From Sesbania bispinosa (lineage: Eukaryota; Streptophyta; Magnoliopsida; Fabales; Fabaceae), in the NCBI GenBank assembly GCA_026901365.1, contig QLOH01000125.1, positions 620,001-684,000 of the forward strand: a stretch of 64,000 bases of DNA, written 5' to 3'. Of the stretch, positions 23,034 to 33,927 are shown piece after piece. Within the stretch, counting starts at the first letter, position 1; each line of letters starts with the position of its first letter. The notes beneath the pieces were generated by a model. It did no database searches. It saw only the letters and a program-made list of their open reading frames with translations, and was not told the DNA's origin. Both the position numbers and the translations under genes were made by a program.

Positions 23034-23719
23034 GACTAATCTAAAAAATTGATTGAGTGAAGCAACGCATGAAAAAAAATTAACATACTTTTAATATGTT
23101 TTATTATTCGATTACATTTTCCATACTTATTTTTATTTTTGAAATTTATTAACTAAGTGTGAAATATAACTCAAATAAGATTTTTATAAATATTTTTTTA
23201 AAAAAATAAACAATAAAAACCTTTTTAATTTAAAAATATATTTTAATTTAATTCATCAAATTTAAAATAAATGTATTTTTATTTATTTACAAATCAAATA
23301 TTCAATAATAATAATAATAATAATAATAATAAACAAATAGTATGCAGTCCTGTGTTATAAAATATTTAAAAAAAAAATAAACAATAAAAACCTTTTTAAT
23401 TTGAAAATATATTTTAATTTAATTCATCAAAATTTAAAAATAATGTATTTTTAGTTATTTTTCAAATCAAATATTCAATAATAATAAAATAATAATAATA
23501 ATAATAAAACAAATTATCTCGAATTCGAAGTTAAAGCATGCAGTGTGTTAAATATTCGAGGAAGAGTTTTACCCTCACCCTCAATACTGGTCATACCCGA
23601 TTTGAACCAAATTGGCTTTGTATAATTTTTTGGTAAAAGAATTAGCTTTGTATACGATACATGTGATCTTCATCTCGTAACAAAAAAAAATACTCAATAT
23701 TAAAAAATATTAAAAGCAC
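23034..23719 (+). repeat. AT-rich upstream region with a 171-base tandem duplication and (AAT)n runs
   Basis: Two copies of an AT-rich unit start near 23185 and 23356 (AATAAACAATAAAAACCTTT in both), offset about 171 bases. Each ends in an AAT microsatellite (about 23303-23331 and 23476-23508) and a GCAGT..TGTT tail. No gene is visible. The proximal part (23520-23719) is the likely core promoter region of the downstream gene. Confidence 0.7.
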
Positions 23720-23752
23720 ATGTCTGTATGTTTTTCCATCTCCAGTCCCCTG

Positions 23753-23758
23753 TATAAA
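23753..23758 (+). promoter_or_regulatory. TATA box of the aldehyde dehydrogenase gene
   Basis: TATAAA in a CCCCTGTATAAAGG context, 84 bases before the ATG at 23837. A plant transcription start 25-35 bases downstream would give a 5' UTR of about 50 bases. An upstream in-frame ATG at 23720 lies before this box and so would not be in the message. Confidence 0.65.
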
Positions 23759-23836
23759 GGAGTCTCTTCCTATTTTGCTTCAACTCGCTGTCCCAACTTC
23801 ACTTCCACTTCTAATTTCCATTTTCAAATACCAGAA

Positions 23837-26800
23837 ATGGCCTGTTCCTCCTTCAAGATGCCCACCATCAAGTTTACCAAGCTCTTCATCAATGGAAATT
23901 TTGTTGATTCCCTTTCAGGTTTGTTCTTAACTCACTGTCTTTCTATTTTGCTTTTGTATTTCATGTTCTTTCTGGGTTTCTCTCTTTCCTCCTATTCATA
24001 TCTGCCATTTTATTTTTCTTCTGTTCTGTCCTTATGTCTTCGTATTGAAATGTTACTTTACACGAGGCGAAATATCAGGCGTCGATTTCATATATATAAT
24101 TGAAAACCAAGTTGTATAGGTTAACAGATTGCTAGAGAGTGAGCTATATTCGTTGAATAGATAGATTAAGGTTGAGTCAGAGTACTCTCAAGTCTCATCT
24201 CAACTCTCCATCATTTAACATTTTAACGGACATAAATCATTTATTATTGTTTATATTCTTAAAGGAAGAGAGAGAAGAGATTTTAATAAAGAAGGGAGGA
24301 AAAGAGGAGTGAGTTTTGTTTTATTTGATTAATTAAAAGGAAGAGGTAGAGAAAAGGCTTAAATACATTTTTGGTCCCCTTAGTTTTAATTGCTTAATTT
24401 TGGTTCCTATATTTTTGTAAATGGGTGATTTTGGTCCCCTTAGTTTAATTGCTCAATTTTGGTCCCCATACTTTTGTAAATGGGTGATTTTGGTTTCCCT
24501 AGTTTTAATTGCTCAATTTTAGTCTCTCTTCTTTAAAAATTGAACAAATCTAATCATAGTGTTAGCTTTTCATTAAATATTTAGCCGAGTTTTGCTGATA
24601 TGGATTTAATTTTGTGACGTGTAAACTATCACATGACAAAGATTATTATTTAATTTTATCTCTTAATTTTTTCAAACGAAAAATCAGAGCTTGCAGATTT
24701 CAGTTCGCTTTCGATTTCATTTTAAATTTCATTTCATGCCCGAATGAGATTTCAGTTCGCTTGGTTGATAGCTTGAAGTAGACGTTGCAATTGTTTTAGT
24801 TTTGGACCATGTATTTGTTTTATTGTTTTTGAGGAAATTGAAGTGTAGTAGTGTGATTTTATTTTTTGATTTTGTTTTCTCATTGTATTAAATTATGCAA
24901 AATCTGATTTTATTTTCTGACTTTTCGGTTTAAAAAAATTAAGAGATAAAATTAAATAATAATCTTTGTCATGTGATAGTTTACACGTCACAAAATTAAA
25001 TTCATGTCAGCAAACTCTGCTAAATATTTAATGAAAAGTTAACGCTAGGATTAGATTTGTTCAATTTTAAAGAAAGAGAGACCAAAATTGAGCAATTTCA
25101 AACTAGGGGGACCAAATCACCCATTTACAAAGTATAGGGACCAAAATTGAGCAATTAAAACTAGGGGACCAAATAACCTATTTACAAAAATATAGGGACC
25201 AAAAATGTATTTAAGCCTAGAGAAAATAACCTTTGTTTGGTAAGGGGAGAGATAAAGAAAAATATTTTTTATTTATTAGTATATCCCCTTCTAAAAGAAG
25301 AAGAAAAAAATAGTACTCCTAAAAATCTTTATTAATATGATTTAAAATAATGTGAAAAATTAATATGACGTGAAAGTGAGTAAATTTGAACTAACATTAA
25401 TAACATAAAATGAAGGGTTTCTCTACGGTAGACCATGGTTCACATAGTCCAAAATGTAAAAATATAGTAATTTAAATCCCTAATCATCAAATTTAATGCT
25501 CATTTTTATTAATGATTGATATTAAAATAGTTTCAAGTTACTTTTATGAAATATCATTTGAAAATAATAAAAACTCAATTTGATATTACCGTGTGTAATG
25601 TAAAATTTTGCCCTTCAACTTTAAATTGATATATCCTCAACGAAATTAGCATAAATTATATTGTAAATTCATATTTTCCCTTAAATTAAACTCAAATAGT
25701 CATATAAAGATTATTTAATAAAAAATAAAATTATTCATTCACCTTTTGTAAGGAAAAAAATAGAAGTTGGACCAGGTGGACCAAGTTTTATTTGATCCAC
25801 CGTAGAATCGTCCTAAAATGAATTATAGATGTAAGAGTAGATTTTAAAATTAAAACAAAACAAAAATTTAATCAACATCAATACAGTTCACAAATTTTAA
25901 ATTGATTTTTTTTTTAAATTTCTTAAATTTTGGAGGATAGACAAAAAATTAAGAAAAGAAATATAAATCCTCTCTTTTTTTCCCCCTTTTTCAACCCTTC
26001 ATATTTCTAAATTAATTGAATAATTGTTATTTATAAAATCCTTTTTCATTATTTCTATTTTCCCTAAACCAAACAATAGTTGAGGGTGAAAAAGGCAGGC
26101 ACAGAGCTAATTATGACATGGCCAAGGTTATTTGTTTGTTCTTTAGATAAGTTGATTGAACCTTTGGGTCCACGTCGGTAATTCTTCAAAATATTGTTTT
26201 TTAATAAAATATAAATTAAATGATAAAATTTATATATTGAATGATAAAAATGCATGGCTTTTATCAATCTGTAATTTTTATTATTCAGTATGATGGTAAT
26301 ATTTTTTTATAAATTTATAATATTATTAGTCAATTAATAATTTTTATTACTTACTCAATGTATAATATTTTATGTCGAATTTTAAATTTAAAAAGATAGT
26401 ATTATAAATCTGTAATTTTATTATTTAATATGAAACTTTTATTATCAATGTATAATATTTGATATAAAATCTATAATTTTAAAAGATGTAAAATGTTTTA
26501 AAAAAATGATATTTCCACATCTTTTGAGAAGTGTAAAAAAGGTGTAAGGAATAAAAAAAAACTGAAAAATAAAAAAGCTCATTTTTCCGAATTTATTTCA
26601 CAAGAAATAAGATGAAGATTACGTGTCAGAAATCATATTTACCCATGATTTGTTATTAATTCATAAATTTTTATCATAAATTTGCAAATAATCCAATTTC
26701 CCTTTCTTAGAGAGTATCGAATCGAATCATGCAACTTTTTGTTCTTTATACCTAATTCTGTTTTTTATTTCTTAAAAAAATGGGAAAACAGGAGGGGAAT

Positions 26801-29800
26801 TTGAAACGGTAGATCCAAGAACAGGGGAGGTAATTGCAAGGATTGCAGAGGGAACAAAAGAAGACATTGACGTTGCTGTCAAAGCGGCACGTATGGCTTT
26901 TGATTATGGTCCATGGCCTCGCATGCCCGGCGTTGTATGTTATTACTTCTCTGCTCTCTCTACTAATTATTAAAATTATTCTTTAAGTAATCTCTAAACA
27001 ATTACTGAAGTTTTACTTTTCTGATTTAAAAAGTAGCATTCATTTGCTTTATTAACACTTAACTAATGTATCATATTTCATCTATTTTTAAATAAAAAAC
27101 AACAATTTAAAACTGTGATAATTGATGCATTGAGAAAAGACTACAAATATAAAAGAAAAGGAGTTAAATATTGTTGAGATTTGATTTTAGTCTTTGTAAT
27201 TCAAAACATGTGAATTTAGTCCCTCAAAAAGTGAAAATGGGTATTTTCAGTCATTATCAATAAAAATTCATAGCTAATCCGCAGAAAAATCTGTAACAAA
27301 ACTATAAAATAAGGACTAAATTGATGTATTTTTAAGTTATAAATGATCAAAATCACCGATTTTAAATTATAAAAAATATTTCTGTTTTCATTTTATTTTC
27401 TTTTTCAAAGTTTTGTTTAAGAAACAATGAAAACAAATTTATATTGATTTATCTATTTTTTACATAAAATTTTGAATAATGAATTAAAATAAAAAATCAA
27501 ATTGACATTTTATGTAATTAAAATTGAAAAATAAAAAATGTTTTGCTGAAGTAAAAAGACCTAAGTGTGTGAAAAATCAAACTTGTAAGATTATTTCAAT
27601 CTAAATAAACTAATCGTTATTTACCATTATAAAATTTCCACTTTTTCTTTCCAATAAGTTCTCTTTATTATTTTAAGGTAATGATAATTTCAATGAAGTA
27701 TTACATATAATAGCATCTTCTGTATGTCGTGTATATATAGATAGTATTTCTGAATGTATAATATAAGCTTTGTCTATATTCACAATGATAAAGTGACAGA
27801 AATACATACCGATCAAACATCAAAGATTCACAAAAATACAAACAGGTTACCGATCAAAGTTAAGACAGCATAAACGGAATTAAGGAAGGAATATGATTTA
27901 AGGGTGAGTTTGTGAATAACTGCTTTTGAGAAAAATAATCATAATAGTGTGTGTTCGGTCTGCATCTAAGTTTTATAATACACACTTAATTGCATTCAGA
28001 TCCTATAAATTAAAGAAAATTATAGCGGGATGTTTTTTTAAGGGTAACAAGTCAAATAACATGATCAAAATTTTTCTTCCTTTCAAGGCTGTGAGAGAAT
28101 TCCCAAAACATACCGAGTTAAAAGATCTTTGATGAAATGTGTCATTGGTTTACTTTAAAATCATCTTTTAAATGTGGATCTAGGTCAATACTATTGAGAG
28201 TAATATTTGTTCGGATTCACGTTTAAAATGTGATTTGGGAGTAAACCAAACACACTAGAAATCATTTGGCAGACAAAAACGGCTATAATTGCTCGACAGA
28301 GCATAGTGCTGCATATATTATTGATGGCTTGACCCATTCACCCTCCACTCCTTCTGTCAATGATAACAAAATCACAGAGAATGGTTCCCTAGCATATAGA
28401 TCACGTGCACTTGTATTTTTCTTTATATGAACCAAAGATATCCCCAATCCGATAGCTAGAGACTAATCCCTTCGAGACATAGAGATGTAGTAGACTTTGC
28501 CTCTCCCAACAAATTCTTTTCCATACACACCGCGAAGGATTAATCACGTGCACTTGTATTTTAATCTTATAATATATATAACACAATAAGATGGAAAGGT
28601 GAAGATCTGCTTCAGTTTTTAAATGGTAGTAACAATTATTGATGCGAAGGGTACAGTACAGTTTATTTTACATACACTGCCTTAGGAGATTAGACGCCTC
28701 CGCTTGAATTCATCTCTTTAAATAGTTTCATACAAAAAAAAAATTAGTGAGACTTTCTAATGATCTAGCATCAAGTACCAAACAATGGTTTATCGCAGTG
28801 AAAGTTGGTTGTGACCCCAGACTGACTTTACATGTAAGGTAAGGAGTTCAAATCCTGAATCACCACTTTTAGACGGATTTTACTTAATCACCACCCCACA
28901 TTTTCTTGTGGGTGGTCAAAGACTAAAAAAAAAGATCTAGCATCAAGTACCGTAGTGAAAAAAAAGAATCTGGTTTGATTTATGGATGATGTTATTCACA
29001 TTTCGGAATCTGGATTGAAAATTCAAATTGCCTTGCACTTGATCATGTGTTTATCACTTTATTGTATTTTTGTTTTAAAGTTTTTCAAATTACTAAAAGA
29101 TTCTGTTACTTGTAAAGTTTCATATTCATCTGCAAAATATTAAACTTGATATGGTGAGTGAATCAGGAGAGAGCAAAAATTATGATGAAATGGGCAGAGT
29201 TAATTGATCAAAACATAGAAGAAATAGCAGCATTAGATGCCATTGATGCTGGAAAGTTGTATCATCGGGTCAAGGCTATTGAAATTCCATCAGCAGCAAA
29301 TACTATACGTTACTATGCTGGTGCTGCTGATAAAATTCATGGAGAGGTATTAAAACCTTCTCGTGAGTTGCATGCATATACTTTGTTAGAACCAATTGGT
29401 GTTGTGGGACATATCATTCCCTGGAATTTTCCCAGCTCCATGTTTGTGACCAAGGTTAGCCCTTCCCTGGCTGCTGGTTGCACAATGGTTCTCAAGCCTG
29501 CTGAACAAACACCTCTCTCAGCTTTGTTTTATGCTCATCTAGCTAAGCTGGTATGTCTTCAACAAGTGCTTCATTTCCTTATCAAACATAGTTGATTTTT
29601 ACAAGTTAAATGCTCAAGGCCAAGTTGATTGGTTTTAATTCCTTGTTTTTTATCTTTTGAAGGCTGGAATTCCAGATGGAGTGCTCAATGTAGTACCTGG
29701 ATTTGGCCAAATTGCAGGTGCTGCAATAAGCTCCCACATGGATATTGATAAGGTAATTTACATGTTAAACATTTGCAAGTGTCATGATTTAATGTAAGAC

Positions 29801-31381
29801 TGATACAATTGACAGGCCTTGATTTTGCATCTGTAGGTCAGCTTTACTGGTTCAACAGAAGTAGGCAGAGAAATAATGCAAGCTGCTGCTAGGAGTAATC
29901 TGAAAACAGTTTCACTTGAACTAGGAGGCAAGTCACCACTTCTAATATTTGATGATGCTGATGTGGATAAAGCTGTTGAGCTTGCTCTCTTGGGGGTAGT
30001 GTATAACAAGGTGAAATTTCTTTGAGGAAATCATGTTCTTTTTACAAAGCAACCATTTTCTACAACTTCTAACAATTGTCTTTTTTTTTTCTTCTTGTTT
30101 GGTTTTCAGGGAGAAATTTGTGTTGCTGGTTCGCGTGTATTTGTTCAGGAAGGAATCTATGATGAATTTGAGAAGAAGTTGGTGGAGAAGGCAAAAGCTT
30201 GGGTTGTTGGGGATCCCTTTGATCCTAAAGTTCAACAAGGGCCTCAGGTATGGATAAAGTAGCACAATTACACAACACCATGATGAGTCTGTTTGGGTGG
30301 AACTTCTGCAGAAGTACTTGTGAAAAAAAATAGTATGAATTAAAGAGGTCAAATGCATTTAACTTCTCCATAAGTTAAAATTAGTTGCTTTTGAAGAAGT
30401 TAAATGGGAGGACTTTTGGAGTGGGTGATCTATAAAGACTAATTTTAACTTATGGAGAAGTTAAATGCATTTGACCTCTTTGATTTATGCTATTTTTTTT
30501 CATCTAGAAGTACTTCTGCAGAAGTTCCACCCAAACAGGCTCGATGTCTGCTCTAGTTCTAAAACATATCTCAGTTGTTTTCTAGTAATCCTCTAACTAT
30601 TATATTTCAAACTCTTCATTTGGCTACATGCAAAAACAGAAATGATCAGAGAAGTAACCAGTAATTAGGATCCTTGTGTGTTGGCTAACAATTTCCTATT
30701 GTAGGTTGACAAGAAGCAATTTGAGAAAATTCTTTCCTACATTGAACATGGAAAAAGAGAAGGGGCCACCCTTCTGACAGGTGGCAATAGAGTGGGCAAC
30801 AAGGGCTACTACATTGAGCCTACAATTTTCTCTAATGTTAAGGTGAATTCTACCTCCACAAAAGTATAGAAAGGGTTTCCTCATGACAATTAAATAACTA
30901 ACCATCATGTTGTCTTTTCCTCTGTATTCTTAACAACTTATCTAGGAGGACATGCTTATTGCACAAGATGAAATATTTGGTCCTGTGATGGCCCTGATGA
31001 AGTTTAAGTAAGTTAACACTTTTAATTTATTTCTTTTAGTCCTAGTATCAACAAAAGAAGTGAGTTTTTTCATGTATACTAAATTTAAGTATGATATATG
31101 AAAACAGGACCATGGAGGAAGCAATTAAAAGTGCTAACAACACCAGATATGGCTTAGCAGCAGGCATTGTGACCAAGAGCTTGGATACAGCAAACACTGT
31201 GTCAAGGTCAATTCGTGCTGGCATTATTTGGATCAACTGTTATTTTGCCTTTGGAAATGACATTCCTTATGGAGGTTATAAGATGAGTGGATTTGGAAGA
31301 GAGTTTGGAATGGAAGCCCTTTACAAATACTTACAAGTTAAATCTGTTGTAACACCCATTTACAATTCTCCTTGGCTTTGA
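23837..31381 (+). CDS. ALDH2C4: Aldehyde dehydrogenase, family 2 cytosolic type (ALDH2C4/REF1-like), nine exons
   Basis: Exons: 23837-23918, 26792-26934, 29167-29550, 29663-29752, 29837-30010, 30110-30247, 30705-30842, 30946-31007, 31108-31381. All junctions are GT-AG and phases match, giving 494 residues, close to the roughly 500 usual for the family. Family signatures are intact: IPWNFP with oxyanion Asn162, KPAEQTPLSA with Lys185, the NAD-binding FTGSTEVG (236-243), general base Glu261 in ELGGKSP, catalytic Cys295 in GEICVAGSR, and EIFGPV (392-397). There is no targeting peptide from this start (MACSSFKMPTIKFTKLF), so it is probably cytosolic. The Arabidopsis relative oxidises sinapaldehyde and coniferaldehyde to sinapate and ferulate using NAD(P); that activity here is inferred from similarity. 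Introns 1 and 2 are long and carry transposons. Confidence 0.9.
24356..25217. mobile_element. Long-TIR Mutator-type MITE in intron 1
   Basis: An 862-base element with inverted arms of about 300 bases (24356 to about 24685, and about 24917-25217), starting GGCTTAAATACATTTTTGG and ending in the reverse complement. It is flanked by a perfect 9-bp duplication TAGAGAAAA (24347-24355 and 25218-25226), the target length typical of MULEs. The left arm holds about three copies, and the right arm about two, of a roughly 60-base subunit carrying TTTGGTCCC and TTGTAAATGGGTGA. No transposase ORF is present. Similar termini are, as I recall, abundant in legume genomes. Confidence 0.9.
25227..26791 (+). other. 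Remainder of intron 1
   Basis: AT-rich intronic DNA between the MITE and exon 2. No gene or clear repeat boundary is seen. The minus-strand ORF at 26064-26267 has no recognisable content. Related TTTATTATTNAATATG text recurs near 26280-26450 and may be a small local duplication. The acceptor is AACAG|GAGGGG at 26791. Confidence 0.5.
26935..29166 (+). other. Intron 2
   Basis: 2.2 kb of AT-rich intron. A short stretch at 27165-27380 (TTTAGTCTTTGTAATTCAAAA, AATTTAGTCCCTCAAAA) resembles decayed MITE or LTR text. The motif CACGTGCACTTGTATTTT occurs twice (near 28403 and 28545). A SINE lies at 28780-28933. No coding exon is seen. Donor GTATGT, acceptor TCAG. Confidence 0.55.
28780..28933 (+). mobile_element. 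tRNA-derived SINE in intron 2
   Basis: A 154-base insert flanked by a perfect 18-base direct repeat GATCTAGCATCAAGTACC (28762-28779 and 28934-28951). It ends in a run of nine A. The body holds AGTTCAAATCC (near 28848), matching the pol III B box GGTTCRANNCC, and a plausible A-box region around GCAGTGAAAGTTGG about 40-50 bases upstream. Long target duplication, poly(A) end and B box together indicate a LINE-mobilised SINE. I cannot name the family. Confidence 0.8.
30285..30542. mobile_element. Foldback MITE in intron 6
   Basis: A 258-base element with arms of about 100 bases (30285-30385 and 30438-30542) forming a nearly perfect hairpin. Termini are GAGTCTGTTTGGG and CCCAAACAGGCTC. A 3-bp GAT flanks both sides and may be the target duplication, but this is too short to be sure, so the superfamily is unassigned. 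It fills more than half of the intron. Confidence 0.75.
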
Positions 31382-31466
31382 ATCATTGTCTCTCTGAATT
31401 TTGTGTGTAATTGTGTAAACTTTAATGAGCAGGACATGAGTTTCTGCCTGTATACTTCATCAAAAC

Positions 31467-31472
31467 AATAAA
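31467..31472 (+). terminator. Polyadenylation signal of the ALDH gene
   Basis: AATAAA 86 bases after the stop codon at 31379-31381, in a typical plant 3' UTR context with T-rich sequence upstream and downstream. Confidence 0.6.
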
Positions 31473-31481
31473 AGTGGGGCA

Positions 31482-31734
31482 TTTTTAGTTCCTTATAGCC
31501 AATTTTACATGTATGTCCTGTCCATTGTTTCAGTATCCTTTATTTGTTTTTTAATCACTTTTTGTCTTGGTGGAGGCTACAGGGTGCACAATATACACAT
31601 TCTTGATTAATTGAATTGAATGAATATACTTAAAAATAGATTAATTAAAAATAATAAAATGATACAGTTTGATGTAGACAAAGTGATTGTTCTGAGTGGT
31701 TACTGGTTGGGTATTAATTAAAAATAATAAAATG
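31482..31734 (+). other. Intergenic DNA between ALDH and the truncated copia element
   Basis: No gene. The 22-base motif ATTAATTAAAAATAATAAAATG occurs at 31640-31661 and again at 31713-31734, the second copy directly abutting the first recognisable copia base. This looks like templated filler at the breakpoint. Confidence 0.65.
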
Positions 31735-33927
31735 TTTGACCCTCTACCACCTTTGACAAGTTTTTTCACTGGTTGTTCAACAAGAACGGCAGATGAACAT
31801 AGAAATTATTGCTGATTCTGTTCCAAAATTGGCTCTAAATGTTGCTGCCAATCAAGTTCAGAACCTTGGTAGAGAAAGAGGAACCTTTTCCAACAGAGGG
31901 AGAGGTCGAGGCATTATTTGAAGAGGTAGAGGACAACAAGGTTCAAAATTTTGCACCTGCTGTGGAAAGACTAATCATACAGTTGAGGAGTGTTACTTTA
32001 AAGTTGGATTTCCACCGGGATATCGATCCAGAAACTCAAGAAACAATGATGGCAGTATCAACTCAGTTGCATGTTCAATGGGATTGTCTACTGATGCTGA
32101 TCACAAGAACCCAAGTGGACAATTTACTCCTGAGCAATATCAAAACATCCTGGCACTAATCCAGCAGTCTAACAAGCCTTCTACTTCAGGTGTACATGCT
32201 TCAAACATGGTTCAATCCTCAACCTATACTTCTGTTCTTGAAAATCCTCATAAAACACCAACAGGTAGTGCATTCTGTCAGTGGCTACTTGACATGGGAG
32301 CCACTGATCATATCACCTTTCATCTCCCTTTTTACAAAGAATATCACAAAATAAATCCTATCTCTATTTTGTTACCAAATGGCCACACTGTTTCTGCTTT
32401 GTTTGCTGGAACTATTGTTATTTCTCCTACCTTAATACTGTATAATGTTTTGTATGTACCAGATTTTAAGGTCAATCTTATATCTGTTACAAAATTGTTA
32501 CAAAGCATTCCTTGCAGTTTGACTTTCATTGACACAACATGTTTTATTGTCCAGAAATTTACCAAGAAGATGATTGGTTTAGCTGAATTGAAGGATGGGT
32601 TGTTTGTGGTAGAACTTGCAGAAAAACCCCAACCTCAAGGCAATGAATCTTCCTCTAAATATAGCTGCAATAATTCTAATAGTGCTACCAGTACTAGTAT
32701 CTTATGGCATTATAGACTCGGGCATGTGTCCAATTTTCAGTTTAAACTTTTGACTTTGCAATTTCCTTTTATCAACTATAGTGAAGTGTCACCATGTGAT
32801 ATTTGTCATAGTGCTAGGCAAAGGAAATTGCCTTATAAGTTAAGTGAATCACATTCCAATAAAATTTTTGATTTGCTACATGCAGATATTTGGGGACCCT
32901 ATGCTATTCCTTCTTTATATGGTCACAAGTATTTTTTAACATTAGTGGATGACTTTTCTAGACATACTTGGGGTTATATTAATGAAAACGAAAGGTGAAA
33001 CTCGAGAACACATTAAGCGTTTCATTTCCTATGTTGAAACTCGCGTTTCATTTTCTATGTTGAAACTCAGTTTGAAACAAAACTTAAGACTTTAAGGAGT
33101 GACAATGGGGTTGAGTTTGCTATGCATGAGTTCTTTTCAAGTAAAGGGATCTTACATCAGACAAGTTGTGTGGAGACACCCCAACAAAATGGGGTGGTTG
33201 AGAGAAAACACCAACATATTTTAAACATAGCAAGAGCCTTAAATTTTCAAGCTAACTTACCTAAAAAATTTTGGAATTTTGCTATACAACATGTTGTTCA
33301 TTTGATTAATCGGTTACCAACTCCTTTACTTGAAAACAGAACACCATATGAGTTACTATACCTTCCTTTATGCACCTTAAAGTTTTTGGTTGTTTGGCTT
33401 ATGCATCCACCTTGGAAGCACATAGGACGAAATTTAACTCAAGGGCTAGAAAGTCTATGTTCATAGGATATAAAGAAGGGACAAAGGGTTATATTCTTTA
33501 TGATTTACAATCCAAAGAAGTTTTTATTTCTAGGAATGTGATCTTTTATGAGACAATTTTTCCTTTCAATGATTCTATTAATTCTATGACAGATTCTTTA
33601 TCACATGGTGTGATTACTAATTCACATATGAGTCTAGATGCCATTGATTCTGCACTTGGTAACACACCACATCAATTACCATCAACTGAATTTTCTGACA
33701 CAGAACACACCACCACAGAACCACCTAATACAGAACCACTTTCCCATACAAAAGCTCCCCAAACAGAACCTGTCCTTGTTAATGATTTGCAGCAGTATTC
33801 AGAAAATGAGTTGAGACACTCCACCAGAGTGAGACGCCAGCCAGCCTATCTCAGGGACTACCATCTCAGCCTATTCTCCAACAGCTTAACCAAGACATCT
33901 TCTGGTAAAAATTCTCAATGCACTACT
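31735..33927 (+). pseudogene. Copia gag (3' part), protease, pre-integrase and integrase, broken
   Basis: Shifted frames near 31760-32050 give a gag tail with GRGRGI repeats and a zinc knuckle (CTCCGKTNHTVEEC). An open frame 32078-32998 covers a protease-like WLLDMGATDHIT (Met where Ser or Thr is usual), the pre-integrase domain with LWHYRLGHVS, and the start of integrase (LLHADIWGPY, LVDDFSRHTW). A 26-base tandem duplication at 33019-33068 breaks the frame. Integrase continues at 33122 with TPQQNGVVERK, and after another frameshift near 33390 with VFGCLAYAST and FIGYKEGTKGYILYD. It ends where element A is inserted. Confidence 0.85.

Noticed and set aside
27926..28586. Small ORFs in ALDH intron 2
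   Set aside because: Short, AT-rich, no recognisable motif, and inside an intron with clear flanking splice sites.
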